Source: Digitaria exilis
Lineage: Eukaryota; Streptophyta; Magnoliopsida; Poales; Poaceae
Reading direction: 5' to 3'
Assembly (NCBI GenBank): GCA_015342445.1
Contig: JACEFO010001739.1
Coordinates: forward strand, 1,984,001 to 2,048,000
DNA: 64,000 bases
Shown: one piece after another, positions 43,895 to 55,210 of the stretch
Numbering within the stretch: the stretch's first letter is position 1
Layout: every line of letters starts with the position of its first letter
Notes under the pieces: generated by a model
What the model was told of the DNA's origin: nothing
The model's input: the letters and a program-made list of their open reading frames with translations, nothing else
Databases searched by the model: none
Position numbers and translations under genes: made by a program

Positions 43895-45400
43895 GGAGAG
43901 ATAGAGGCAAGGCCTTGAGGGAGGAGTGGGGCGTCTACAAGATCGAAGATTGTGCGTTTCAAAGCGGCGAAGAAATAGAGAATGCCAGATTCCGCGTTCT
44001 ACTTAAAGACTCTCATGCCCTTTTCCCCTTGTTCCTATAACGCAAAATTAAATGCATCCTTATATTCACCCTTCCATTTGGGTTAGTTTATCTAATAATT
44101 TATTTGTTCCACTTTTTTAATCATATGGTGTCTTGAGTATTTATGATTGTCATCAGTGTAAGAAATAATACCATCAATTTTGGCTGCAAAGGCCACATTA
44201 TGTAATTGTCTTCATGGTAATAGCAGTACACCATTCACATCTGTTGAGCTAAGTCAGTAGTGGGCTAGTGGCCTTTCGAACATGGATTTCTCGTGATAAG
44301 ATTGACATTTTCAAAGATATGTAATGTGTAACAATAAGCTTATAAAAATTATATTTGTAGTAATGAACTATTTCAGCCTGTGATACTTTTTCAGTACTGA
44401 TTTTTGAAGAAAAAACATAAATCTGTCATCGGTTTCTGTTTAGTAAGTTAGGCCTTGTAAGCTGTATTGTTTCATGAGTTCCATTTTCTTGTTAATCTTC
44501 TAATTTCACTTAAGAGAATCATGTGTGCAGTGTGCACTAAACTTTGGCCTGCCGTGGTACTTGACTCATTTGGGTTGTCTTTGATAAGACAAAAATAGGC
44601 GCATTTGGTGTCCATAGATGGGTAACTTTGTGCTATTGCAAATTCAATCATGGTTATGTTTGACTTACGGGATGATATTTACGTCAAAGATGTAGAGAAA
44701 AACACAGACGCTTCATGTAAATAGGAAGAGCATGTCCCTAGCACATACAGTTTTTTTATTCTAAAAAGGAAAGAAAAGGAATTAAACTTACTTTATGATA
44801 AAAAAACAGATTAAATGTGGAGAAGAATGGTAGTCCTAAATCCTAATGGGAGAAACACTATTGTAGTATTGTGTTGTGCAAGCAAACTCTAAAATGGTTC
44901 ATCTCAAATCAATGGGAATGAAATTTATTTATAACAGGAGGAATTATGGGTTAGTAAGACAGTACTCTATAATTTTTAAAAAAAACAAACATAAGTAATT
45001 TTTTTTACAATCATCAGTAAGTATATCTACCTAACGATTTCCTCATTTATATTAAGTGATCAAGCACTAAGATTCCAAATAAGTCAATCACATGCAACTT
45101 AATAAAAAAATATAAGATAAATCATTACATCACAGAAACCAATATTCTAAAATAAGTCAATCGCATACTACATAAAAAAATGTAAGATAAATCATTACAT
45201 CACAAAAAAATGTAAGATATAGCACTCCATCACAATTAATGTATTATTTATAGAAAACCTCATCTTATTTGGTAAAAGATAGCATGTGAATGTAGCATTC
45301 TATGATAAGCAATGAAACAGTCAGGGTAGCAAATTGCATTTGACATATTATAACAAAAGAATAGGAATCGACAAAATAGACAGTCTAGCGGAGAAAACAG
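43895..45400. other. CNOT9 upstream region and AT-rich intergenic DNA
   Basis: The first ~150 bp upstream of ATG 43894 should contain the promoter and 5' UTR. No clear TATA box could be fixed. The rest is AT-rich with many A and T runs and no recognisable gene. Confidence 0.5.
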
Positions 45401-45557
45401 AGTTACCAAACTGGGAAAGGGAAAGGGCAAGTGATATTTTGGATCTAACAAATCAAGGAGAACATTGGACACGAGTTTTAGGAGTTCCCAACTGGGAAAG
45501 GGCAAGTGGTGTTTTGGATCTAACAAATCAAAGAGAGCATATACCCCAAGTTTAGGG
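45401..45557. repeat. Tandem duplication, unit about 75-80 bp
   Basis: Two units with AACTGGGAAAGGGCAAGTG and TTTTGGATCTAACAAATCAA are adjacent. The ORFs that run through them (45334-45555 plus, 45260-45595 minus) repeat their own text and carry no motif. Confidence 0.8.
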
Positions 45558-46019
45558 GTTAGGTCTTCAGAACTAGGAGCCTCGTCGTTCGACACCGTGA
45601 CAAAGATTCAACAATCCTAATTTGTTAGAATGGATCTCAACACCATTCAGCAATGAGGTTTACATAGATGCCATGCACGAAATAACACTAGGAAACTTTG
45701 CATGTTTCTCCACAAACAATCGATGCACACTATCAACTCACACTGCTATTTCATCAGCAAGTGCTAATTCTACTGCAGACTAACACTTCAATGAGGTGTA
45801 CACACACTACATTGGCTTAACTTCAAGATCAAGATCAGGGTGTACTTTCTTATAAGGAAATTTTGTGTGAAAATAAACAAATAACTTTTCAGTTCCTATG
45901 CAGTCCCTGCTAATAACGCAATGATGTTCACGAACACTGAGTTGGGGTAAAAAAAATACATAAGCAAGACGAAAACACTAATCTATTGGTACAGCGTCAA
46001 CAGATAATTTGGTGATTTA

Positions 46020-46440
46020 CAGTCGGGACACGGTCACGGCCCACTGAGAAGACTTGCCTAGATCGGAGACTCCCCGGAAGCTGCCAAGCCCAGGCGCCGG
46101 AGGCAACGGGGCCCACGCCTCCCGGCTCCTCCTCCTCCGCGCCAGTTACCGGTCCAATCCGTTCGACACGGCGGCATGGCCGGCGCGCTCAACTCTCCGC
46201 GCCGCGTGACCCGCGCGCTCGCCCGAAACGGACGGAAGCTTCAGCCGCGGCCGGAAGCAAGCAGAGGAACTGGAGGGTGGTTCCCTCCTCCCACCAAACA
46301 GTTTATCGCTCGGCGTAGCAGCCGCCGGCGATAAACGTCGCCCCGCGCGAGGCGCCGCCGCCGCTCTCTCGCCGCATTGGCGCGCCGCCACTCGCCGTCC
46401 GTTTCGATGCTGTGTGGATGATCATGAATCAACAATAGTC
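46020..46440. other. GC-rich island, possible orphan exon
   Basis: A sharply GC-rich block in AT-rich DNA, with an ATG at 46175 on the plus strand followed by an Arg/Ala/Pro-rich frame, and comparable ORFs on the minus strand. It could be a promoter/first exon of a lost gene or a captured fragment. Repeats follow directly (46468 on). Confidence 0.3.
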
Positions 46441-46467
46441 AGTCAAAGCCATTTAATACCCATACCG

Positions 46468-46655
46468 CCAGGGTTCACAAAACCGGTCAAAACCGGTCGG
46501 TTCCTACGAAACCGGTCTTATCGGTCCGGCCCGGTTGCAAAAATCCCGGTTACCGCTCCCGAACCGATACTATAAAACCGCTCCTACCGGTTAGCCGACG
46601 GGTTTTACCAGTTAGCCGGACCGGTTTCCATTTCAAAAAACCGGCAAAACCGCAG
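46468..46655. repeat. CCAGGG...AACCGG-type element end
   Basis: It starts CCAGGGTTCACAAAACCGG and is full of ACCGGT/CCGGTT words, paralleling the first half of the element at 48022-48228. It is probably the left end of a larger or composite element ending at 48228. Confidence 0.5.
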
Positions 46656-47910
46656 TTTTTTCATAAGTACTCCATATATATTGCTAATCTTTATGTATGT
46701 TTTGTACTGGATGTTCAGGTGGCACAATAATTATGCTAAAAATATTATTACCGTAATGTCATTTTAAAAATACTGCTATAAACTTTTAAATTTACTTCTT
46801 TAGAGCTACTGTGAATACTACTTGTTATTTGAAAATTACTAAATAATAATGCCCAAACCATAGTGAGTAATATTAGAACAAGTAGTAATTTCGCCAATTG
46901 TGTTTACATAAGAAAGTGGAGTAATTTGCCATATATGCAATAAATAATCTTTAGAACCATACAGGTTGTTTTTGCCGAATTCTCCCTGATAATGGGATTA
47001 CCAGTAATCACTTTTGTTTCTTCTGAGAGCCAGGATCTGGCAAAGCTTGGGGCCATGTTATCTGTTTTGATTTTTTTCTCAAAAATAAAATGAGACCCAT
47101 CAGTGATTAGCAAGCAGAAACTACTTCGTTATCTGCCTTCTACTGCTACCACTGCACCGCTGGGCATTCATAATCGTTTCCCAACATACTCAGCACAAGA
47201 CACACTTAAGTTTAGTTTGTTATAAAATACACAACATTCTGATCCTCACAGCAGCCGAAAGTGGACAATTCTGTTGTGTTTCTATATGATCAGTAGCTTG
47301 CACGTAGCTTTATTATGTTGAATCAAATTCCGTTTTAACCAGGTAGTGATTTGTGAGATCTGTGATAGCATATAAGTTATAAATATTGTTCTAATTAATT
47401 TTTTGAGATCTTGTTCAGTGTGCACAGTTGTGAATTCAAATAACTTATTTTTGTGAGATCTTGTTACTTCTTTATGCCTGAAATTTTCTTATTTTAATGT
47501 TAATGATGTCAGACTAGTATAAAGATAATGCACCCAAAAAAAATTGAAAATTTCATTTTGGAATAGATGAAAAATACTACCATCGCATTGTTCAAAAGGA
47601 GTAAATGACCATGTTCAGGAGGAATAATTGTAGCAATTGAAAATCTATCAGCCATACCATGCATTGCCCAAAAGAAGTAAAAGATCAAATTCTAGATTAA
47701 TATTGTAGAAGAAGCAACAATTTTTCAAAATCCTATCAGTCACACCATTGCATTACCCAAAAAGCAGTAAAAGAGTAAATTCTAGAGGAGTAATATTGTA
47801 GATGAAGTAATAATTTTTTAAAATCCTATCAGCCATACCATTGCATTACCCAAAAAGCAGTAAAAGAGTAAATTCTAGAGGAGTAATATTGTAGAAGAAG
47901 TAATATTACA
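46656..47910. repeat. Dispersed repeat, copy 1 of a 1.2-kb block
   Basis: It matches 59020-60500 in the same orientation, 12.4 kb away, starting at TTTTTCATAAGTACTCC. Shared text includes GGATGTTCAGGTGGCAC, GCATTCATAATCGTTTCCC and a set of ~84-bp tandem units at 47640-47906. It differs by lacking about 430 bp present in the other copy (59480-59910) and by having about 200 bp not found there (47300-47520). It contains no coding region. Confidence 0.85.
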
Positions 47911-48021
47911 GTGCCTCGTCAGACGGCGAGGAGATGCTCCACGTCAGAAAAAGCTGAGCTGGAAGGGGGAGCAGTGGAGAGAGAGTGCACGGCAGGCTGC
48001 TGGTGAAGCGCCCGGCTGAGA

Positions 48022-48228
48022 CCAGGGTTTTTTATACCAGTTCAAACCGGTCCAGTTCCTGCGGTTTTGGCTAAAACCGACCGGACCGGTAGCAAAAAGT
48101 CCTGGTTTACCACCCCTAACCGAACCTAACAAACCGGACCATCCCGCTAACCGGTCGGTAGGACCGGTTTACTGGTCCAGTTTTTTTAAACAAAAAAACC
48201 GCTATGGGAGTGGTATAAAAAACCCTGG
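48022..48228. mobile_element. MITE with perfect 18-bp TIRs
   Basis: A 207-bp element with CCAGGGTTTTTTATACCA at the left end and its exact reverse complement at the right. The interior is rich in ACCGG/CCGGT words. No clear target duplication was found, so the superfamily is open. Confidence 0.75.
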
Positions 48229-48619
48229 CTCAGTACTCCTGATTAGGGTCCTTCCGGTTGGGGTTAAGGTCCAAATGGCAAAATATTCACGAGATATAAA
48301 GTTTGAAAAAATAAAGTAAAGATACAAGAGCTTTAACAGAACCTCCACCCTAGAGAACCCCGGTAAATCAGGGATAAAGCTCTAAGATGACGTCCTCGAC
48401 GAGGGAGAATGACGCCATCGTCATACCGGAAGGCTTTCGCTCGGAGATTTCCGTCCAAATCACTGCTCGTACCCAAGACCATGGCCACGGTAGACTTACC
48501 GGGGCTGCGTCGCCGTCGTGTAGAACCCGGGTTGCGATGCGTTCACCATTGCCTCCTTTGTTAGACTCCCTGTGCCGGGACACCAACATAAGCCTAGCCA
48601 CCGACACAACCACCACCGC

Positions 48620-48927
48620 TAGACCTGAGCATTTTGCGGGCCGAGCCTAATTCGGGTCGGGCCGAGAAAAGCCCGGTTTATTTCGGGCCGAAAATTTATG
48701 CCCACGCCCATCCCATGGGCAAGTTCGGGCTGGGCCGTGGGCGGGCTTCGGCTTCCCGTCCTTTTTTAGTTGAAAAAGAAATAAAATTAATCATCTGACC
48801 GGGCTCGGGCCAGCCTGAATTTTTTTCGGGCTTGATTTTCGCTGTCCAGTCCCATCCCATTAGAAGATATGGGAGGGCCACAACCCACCGGACTCGGGCC
48901 GGACCGGGCCACAAATGCTCACGTCTA
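48620..48927. mobile_element. hAT-type MITE with perfect 8-bp TSD
   Basis: A 308-bp element from TAGACCTGAGCATTTTGCGG to AAATGCTCACGTCTA, flanked by ACCACCGC on both sides (48612-48619 and 48928-48935). Subterminal CGGGCC/GGCCCG words are abundant. The host sequence on both sides rejoins smoothly once it is removed. Confidence 0.85.
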
Positions 48928-50362
48928 ACCACCGCCCAATGTGCGCCGCAGCTGCGTCGCCACTGTCTTATGTCCCCGCACCAAAAGGCCACCTCCTCCT
49001 CACGGCTGGGATTTGGACGCTCGGCAGCCACCACACGCCGCTCTGCATATGAATAGAATAATTTGTCCATGGGTTTTGGACCAATGATCTTCTTTCTAAA
49101 AGTTGCATGAATATTAAAGCAGGCTGGGATTAATAGTAATATTTTTCGTTTGGGCTCTGTTTGGGCTCGACCCTACCCATGTCTAGTCCGGGCCAAAGCC
49201 CGAATCCGATCCAAGCAGCCGCCACAGCCCATACTTCCTCTCTGATCCGATTTTTTCTCGATCTCCCTCGCTTGTCGCTAGTTCGTGCGAGCAGCCGAGC
49301 ACGCCTCCCTCCCTCCGCTGCGGCAACGTCCGCCATCGAGGCCCCGGCAGGCCGTCGCCATTCCTCTCCGCCCATCCCTCCCCTACGTTCTCTCTCTACC
49401 TTCCTCGCCATTCCGTGTCGGCGCCATTCCTCTCCGCCGATTGAGACCCTAGCGGCGCCGCCGTCCGCCGTCGAGGCCCCAGCACGCCGTCGCCATTCCT
49501 GTCCGCCTGCCGGCCCTCTCTCTCCCTCAACATTCCTTTCGTGCGCGCCCAGGTCCGCGTCGTCACCCGTGCTGCACCCGCTGCCGCTACCGTCGCCGAG
49601 CCCCCCCCCCCGACTTGGAGCCGCAGGAACCGCTCGGGGTCGCGGATGGTAGGGGCCTCAGAGAGACTGTGAGACGACGGCCCACGCACCCAGCCCAGGT
49701 GCCTCCTCGAGTTCCTCTCTTCAATTCTTCATTCAGAGTCATTTTTCTTCTTACTTTTCTTTTTTGCCCGATTTGATCTGCATTGGTAATTGCTCATAGA
49801 TTGCAATTGTCTGGCAATTCAGCCATATGTAGGAAATTCTGCTACATTCGCAATCAATTTGCATTTTACCATGGCAATATCGCGTAGTTTTCTGCATGAT
49901 TTAGCAACTACCGAACACTTCAGTATTTTTCATTAGTCCAGCCATCATGTGAAAAACGTTGCTATCAATGTTGCCACGATTGTTTATATTTATATGCCTA
50001 TCATGTGTACGATTGTTGGTCTTGTAGTTGTAGGCAGGCACAGTATATTTGCCATATGTTTATATCTTATACCTGTGCTTACAATGAACTAACATTGGCC
50101 TGAAATATCTGTAGAATGATAGATCCTGTGAAGGTCGTAGGTTTTTTTTCCCTTGTGTTTTCATCAGACTAGATGCTCTAAGGTAAGATTTTCCATCTTA
50201 GTGTGCACCTAAAGCATCCTTGAAGGTCATGATCTATCCCACTCATCTTCCTCCCCAAAAGGGAGTGATATGCTTTGTTTATTTCCTTCTTATATAGTTT
50301 TGTACTTGCCACGTTTTTCAGTGACACTGAAATGTTTCAGGTAATGGTTGGAGCTATCCTAG

Positions 50363-50426
50363 GGATTCGATCAAGGATCTGGTTCTCCTACTAAGGATTT
50401 GATCAAGGATCTGGTTCTCCTACTAA
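50363..50426. repeat. 32-bp tandem duplication
   Basis: Two adjacent units of GGATT(C/T)GATCAAGGATCTGG plus TTCTCCTACTAA within the Pack-MULE-like element. Confidence 0.85.
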
Positions 50427-50767
50427 GAGGTTGCACTTGCAACATATAGTATACAACAGAGGCCTAATTGCATACAAGGACTCGCCTCCAGAAAATGTAT
50501 AGTATGTGTTCATTCGTATAAATGTTGTACACAACATTCATTTTGGTTGTTCAGTTGTTGAGAACCTGTTTGGACATGATTCTTGTCATGAATCTTATCA
50601 TGGTTCCTTAGTGTGACCAAGTCGTAGTTAGCACATCCAGCAAGTCAGTCATAAAATATGGCAACTATGGCTGCCGTATGAGCCAAATCACTACCTTTCA
50701 AATGTGGTCAGATCACCATGCATGCTCTGTGATTTATGCGATCCTATGATCTTATCTATGTTTGCAG

Positions 50768-50938
50768 TCGGTGCCAGAGTTCCGGCCACCGATGTCCGAG
50801 GTGGTGCAGCAGCTGGTGCGCCTGATGCAGAGGGTGAGCATCATACGGCAGCAGTCCGACGATCTGGGCTACTCGTACAGGGTGCCCGAAAGGGGCACAG
50901 GCGAGGCGACATGTTATGATACACCGAAAGCAAATTAG
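50768..50938 (+). pseudogene. Captured 3' exon of an SRF-like receptor kinase
   Basis: After a good acceptor (TATGTTTGCAG) an open frame of 56 residues runs to TAG 50936-50938. It begins SVPEFRPPMSEVVQQLVRLM, the end of a protein-kinase domain (subdomain XI, the RPPMSEVV consensus). It continues with QRVSIIRQQSDDLGYSYRVP and a short tail. The tail resembles the C-termini of STRUBBELIG-family LRR receptor kinases. The rest of the kinase is absent from the window, so only the last exon was captured. Membrane or catalytic function is impossible from this fragment alone. Confidence 0.65.
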
Positions 50939-51395
50939 CTCATTTCAGTCTTTCACTTTCAGGCAGTATACCAGTTGTTTGGAACAAAGAAAGACAAATT
51001 GGTGCTGAGACAGCACCCAAGGATAGACAAAAACAAGTTCCAGCAGTGAGCAGTCATCTTCACCCCTTTGGGGAGCTGGATCCGTCAAAGTCTTTATTTT
51101 TGCTGTGTCGTGTACTTGTGTCGTTGAAGTGTACAGTGTTTGGGTTGTCAATGTGTACTTGTGTCTTTATTTTTGCTGTGTCGTGTATTTGTGTATAGAA
51201 GTATGGTGTGCGTTCCTGCAATTTGCAGATGCATGTTGCTACATAAGAAGTGGATTTTGCTGCGTGCCTGCGTTGCTTGCTTGGCGGCGAGGAAAGCCTC
51301 TCGAATTGGCGCATGATGGATGCCTCGCATGGAGATGCGATCTTTTGTTGCGGCTGGGGTCGGACGGCAGCAGCTAGATCAGGCGCCAGGGTTAA

Positions 51396-51545
51396 GGCTG
51401 CGTTTAGATTGGGGAAAGATTCTCCGAAAATACACTGTTCACCAAAAAAACACTGTAGATGAATAGTGTTATGTGAGTAGAAGGGATGTGATGAATAGTG
51501 AAAAGTTGGATGAATAGTGTATTTTTGTGGGAACTAAACGGGGCC
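51396..51545. mobile_element. Tourist MITE with TAA TSD
   Basis: A 150-bp element from GGCTGCGTTTAGATTGGG to GAACTAAACGGGGCC, flanked by TAA on both sides (51393-51395, 51546-51548). This TSD and the GGC...GTTTAG ends are typical of PIF/Harbinger Tourist MITEs. Confidence 0.8.
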
Positions 51546-52267
51546 TAAGATGAGATGACGGCTTGACGCCGACGGGCTTGGGATAGATATGGTTGGCCCT
51601 GGTGCTTATGCTAATCATCCCTCGGGTTGGGAGGGTGGAGGGTAGACCGGAGAATCAGAACGTATGGATGCATGATGCATCTCAAGCAAACAGCACCATA
51701 TCGGGACGGCTTGCCGGGGCCTCGACGGCGGACGACAGAGGGAGAGAGGCGGCGGCGGGGCGACGGAATGTGCGATGGAGATCGAGAGGGTATCGAGTAA
51801 AAAAACGGATCTCAGGAAAAATGGGCTGCGGAAGTTAAGGACATGGGTAGGTGGGGCCCAAACAGAGCCTAGGCGAAAAAAGATTAATGTTAATCCCAAT
51901 CTGCTTTAAGATTCGTGAAACTTTAACCCTTTGTCCATTCCTCTAACAATATTTCTAATGTCTTAATTGCCTTTATAAATAAGATAATTGCTTGAATTTT
52001 TGAGCTTTTAATTCACATAAATATACCGGCGCAGTGGAACGCGCCCATTCATACTGGTTCCCAGCTTACGACTTTAGCAACTCCAGTTGCGTAACTGAGC
52101 TAGCGAGTGAGGATTCGGCATTTCGGCTGCATGCGGAACTGCCTTGTCTAGGAACCAAACTGATCTCTGGGTGCTTAGACCTTTCTTGTGAATCTACTCA
52201 CTAAGCCAATGGCATGGTCTGGGTAACCTGATTTTTACATTACGGCAGTCACGTCGCCTGTTATCAT

Positions 52268-52364
52268 CCCTGTTAGCGAGGGATAGACGATGAAGAATGA
52301 AGTGATGACAAACAGTCCCTGTTAGCGAGGGATAGACGATGAAAAATGAAGTGATGACAAACAG
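52268..52364. repeat. 49-bp tandem duplication
   Basis: Two adjacent units starting CCCTGTTAGCGAGGGATAGA and ending GATGACAAACAG, nearly identical. Confidence 0.9.
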
Positions 52365-52524
52365 GCCATGATGGCCGTTTCCCCCCTAGGGAAGCCCTGC
52401 TGCTGCCTCTTCCACATATTGGCCAAAGCTGGAAATTTATGCCTTCCTGTACCAGCTTCTTCTGTTTCAAAGGCCATTCTAATACGCACGTTGAGAGATA
52501 CGTTGTCTACCGATACATACTTAG

Positions 52525-52662
52525 CCTTCTGCTACTCAGCAATCGCAAATTCTCGACTGGACTTATTAGCCTGCCTTCTGCTACTCGGCAATAGCAAATT
52601 CTCAAGGAGTGGACTTAGCGTGTAACTACTCGGCAATCGCAAATTCTCAAGGAGTGGACTTA
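52525..52662. repeat. Three-unit tandem repeat
   Basis: Three units share CTACTC.GCAAT.GCAAATTCTC, followed in two by AAGGAGTGGACTTAG. A Tourist MITE inserted directly at the end of the last unit. Confidence 0.85.
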
Positions 52663-52824
52663 GGGTGAGTTTAGATTCACCAACTTTCTCCCAAAAAAAC
52701 ACTATTCATCCAACTTTTCCCTATTCATCACATCCCTCTCACTCACAGAACACTATTCATCTACAGTGTTTTTTTGGGGTCTACAGTGCTTTTTCGGGGA
52801 ATCTTTCCCAATCTAAACACCCCC
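52663..52824. mobile_element. Tourist MITE with TTA TSD
   Basis: A 162-bp element from GGGTGAGTTTAGATTCACC to CCCAATCTAAACACCCCC, flanked by TTA (52660-52662 and 52825-52827). It belongs to the same family as 51396-51545, in inverse orientation. Confidence 0.8.
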
Positions 52825-53477
52825 TTAGCGTGTAAGGGACGCTCCGTGACAATTTACAAAGACCAGCAGATTCAACGGATGTCGTTCTAAAAAAAAAAAT
52901 ACCTGAGCCACTTGCAGTCAGTGTTTTGCGGGAGCTGTGCCTGGTTTGTTTCAGTGCAAGATTTGTCTGTTGTCTGGCTGGTTTGTTTCAGTGCATGATA
53001 TGGTGTCAGCACGCACAATGATACCCCTGGAGGATTATATGACGCATTACGCTAATATATATCTCCACATTTTGGCACCGCCTGCATGGCCAGCGAGCCA
53101 TCAAGCTTTCGGTCTGGGGACGCTTAAATTAAGTATCCCCAATGTCTGGATATCACGAGGACAGCCATGGCATCATAAACAGCGCAGCAAATTACTTACA
53201 TACTCACAAAGAAATATGGATTCAGACATTGTAATATGCTGTGCTGCTACGAATGTAAATGTCAAGAAAACAAGCATAAAATTTACAAAAGCGCAAGGAG
53301 CAACCATCACTTCCAAAGTTCAAATTCATTCAAACAGATTCGACATAGTACTTCATAGTCCCATAAAGTTTACACCATTCGACAAGGGTAACATCAGAAC
53401 ACAACATACCATAAATATAGTGACTCCACATAACATTAAAGAGTTACTTAGAGATAGGCTGATACATTAAAATTAAT

Positions 53478-55210
53478 TTACTTCTTGTACTTGGCGTTTT
53501 GTTTTTCGCAAAACTGCTTGAACTTTTCATCATCCCCTATGAAATCCAGACCAGTTGTCAGTATCATCCACACCGTGAAAGTAGAACCAACAATAGCTAT
53601 CGTTCTGATCGCATAGTGCTTCATCCTTAATCTCCTTTGTTCCTCACTGTCAACAGGGGAAAAAAGGACAGCAAGGGATGAATGCATGATTCTTTTATCT
53701 TGACTTGGAAGATCAAGGATATAAGGAACCTGGGGCTTTACCTTAAACCATCTTTAGTGGCTCCACTCTTCTGACCAACAGAAGCTGCAATCCTTGAAGA
53801 TGGTCTGCCACAGTGCTTACACTACAAGGAGTAAAAGAGAAGATCAGTTGCATGCTGATTTCATCATGTACTTTAACCTACCCAATAATGAATCCATGCT
53901 GGCCTGTCCTACAGCTTAACTAAACTTGAATTACAGCCATTATATTCATCACTAGCTTCATAACAAACACAGGTAAAAAAATAGAAAGACAACCTGTTGA
54001 TTCACATGTGGTCATGTGAATTAACATGGGAAAGCTTCACAAGTAGCTGAGTATGTGCATGCACAAAAAGGATTGATAATAGCATCTCTAGTTTGTTGTC
54101 CCCTTTCACCTTTGGTCACTGCTAAATGTTAGATAGCGGCATAACACTGTACAAGTGCATCTGCTGCATAGTTCCTTAGTTAGATTCCACCAAACTTGAC
54201 ACATTATTTTCTATCTGACCCAAAATTCTCCCAAGTTAAATTAAGTGCACAACGACACAAACTTTGAGTACCACAGCTCATGTAACCTTGTACAAGTAAC
54301 TGAACGTGAAACTCATGGAAAAGTGTTGGATACACGTGAGCTGTATGTTAGGATTAGGATTTAGGACGCACTAGAAGGCTGCATCATCAATGAATGAATA
54401 ATATCACATAACATCTGCGTTGTGCCACCATACATACTTGAAACCCGTGGCTTTTTGCTGAAAGAGGCCAAAAAAAAAAAAAAGAAAAAGAAAAGGAAAA
54501 GAGACGATTCTTGGTCCTACAAACTGAAAAGATGTATATGCTTTGACACAATTTAGTATCTTGTAGGCAAGGACAGCTATTTTAATTGTGCTGGAGGGCA
54601 CAAAATCATATCTAGCAGCGACATTACAACATCTACATTCATGGGTTAGAAAAAAATACTAGCTTCTTATAAATTAAACCAGCATTCCAGTTGGAGACAT
54701 ATTAACAAGAATAAAAATATGAACGCAACAAAGTATCATGAAAACAATACACAGAAGTATCAGACACATATGCAATTGAAGGAGGCTTTTGTGTACACCA
54801 TGGTATTTAATTGGTTTGTGGTAGGGTTCGAATGATTCAGTTGTGGAACTTTAACTATATGGCGAGGGATTTGGACCCCAACCGAGAGGAATTGGGACGA
54901 ATCCCCACCCAACCAGGAACGCTAGAAAATCGGTACCCCAACCCAAGGGGGGGAATACATCTTTGAACTGTGTTATCCTGATTCCGCAGGACGGCGATTC
55001 AAACATGAGATTGAGTTTTGAATCACAGGGAACAGAAGGCATATTTGTATGCAGCTCGATCTGTGTCATGCGAGATGATTACAACTGAGATGAAGGATAC
55101 GAACGAACCGCCTGGGAAGAATACGAACGAACCGCCTGGGCGAGGGCGCCAGAAGGTGCCTGCAGTCCAAGGGCACCTCTCAGCTTGCCGGAGAGAGCGC
55201 GTAGCGCCAT
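53478..55210 (-). CDS. Small mitochondrial-type membrane protein, three exons
   Basis: Exons are 55210-55083, 53804-53742 and 53646-53478, encoding 119 residues in a continuous frame. Exon 1 starts MALRALSGKLRGALGLQAPS, with no acidic residue over the first 40 residues, as expected of a mitochondrial presequence. It contains a tandem duplication QAVRSYSS/QAVRSYPS. The mature part has SSRIAASVGQKSGATKDGLS, a conserved-looking EEQRRLRMKHYAIR, one membrane helix (TIAIVGSTFTVWMILTTG) and a hydrophilic Lys-rich C-terminus ending KQNAKYKK. It probably sits in the inner mitochondrial membrane with one helix; the family is not recognised. Exon 2 has a second possible acceptor 18 bp upstream (TTGTAG before TGTAAG). 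It would add CKHCGR but would need a phase-0 donor in exon 1, so I chose the downstream AG. The long first intron (1.3 kb) has a purine-rich tract near 54470-54505. Confidence 0.75.

Larger units (their letters stand above)
49098..51922. mobile_element. Pack-MULE-like element with long TIRs and captured gene pieces
   Basis: The left end (GAATATTAAAGCAGGCTGGG and on to GGCTCTGTTTGGGCTC at about 49173) and the right end (about 51850-51922) are reverse complements at roughly 80% over about 80-100 bp. The right side also has a GCCCAAACAGAGCC block. Exact borders and TSD were not resolved. Between them lie a GC-rich leader/exon-like block (49200-49700, ending CCCAG before GTGCCT, a plausible donor), an intron-like AT-rich stretch, and a receptor-kinase 3' exon at 50768-50938. 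Long TIRs around gene pieces are the hallmark of Pack-MULEs. A younger Tourist MITE (51396-51545) is inserted inside. Confidence 0.65.

Noticed and set aside
48368..48616. 82-codon minus ORF as a gene
   Set aside because: No motif, no splice partner, and it lies among repeats; its text looks like a translated repeat.
52268..52662. Direct repeats considered as attachment or transposon ends
   Set aside because: Units are adjacent without intervening DNA or inverted ends, so simple tandem duplication is enough.
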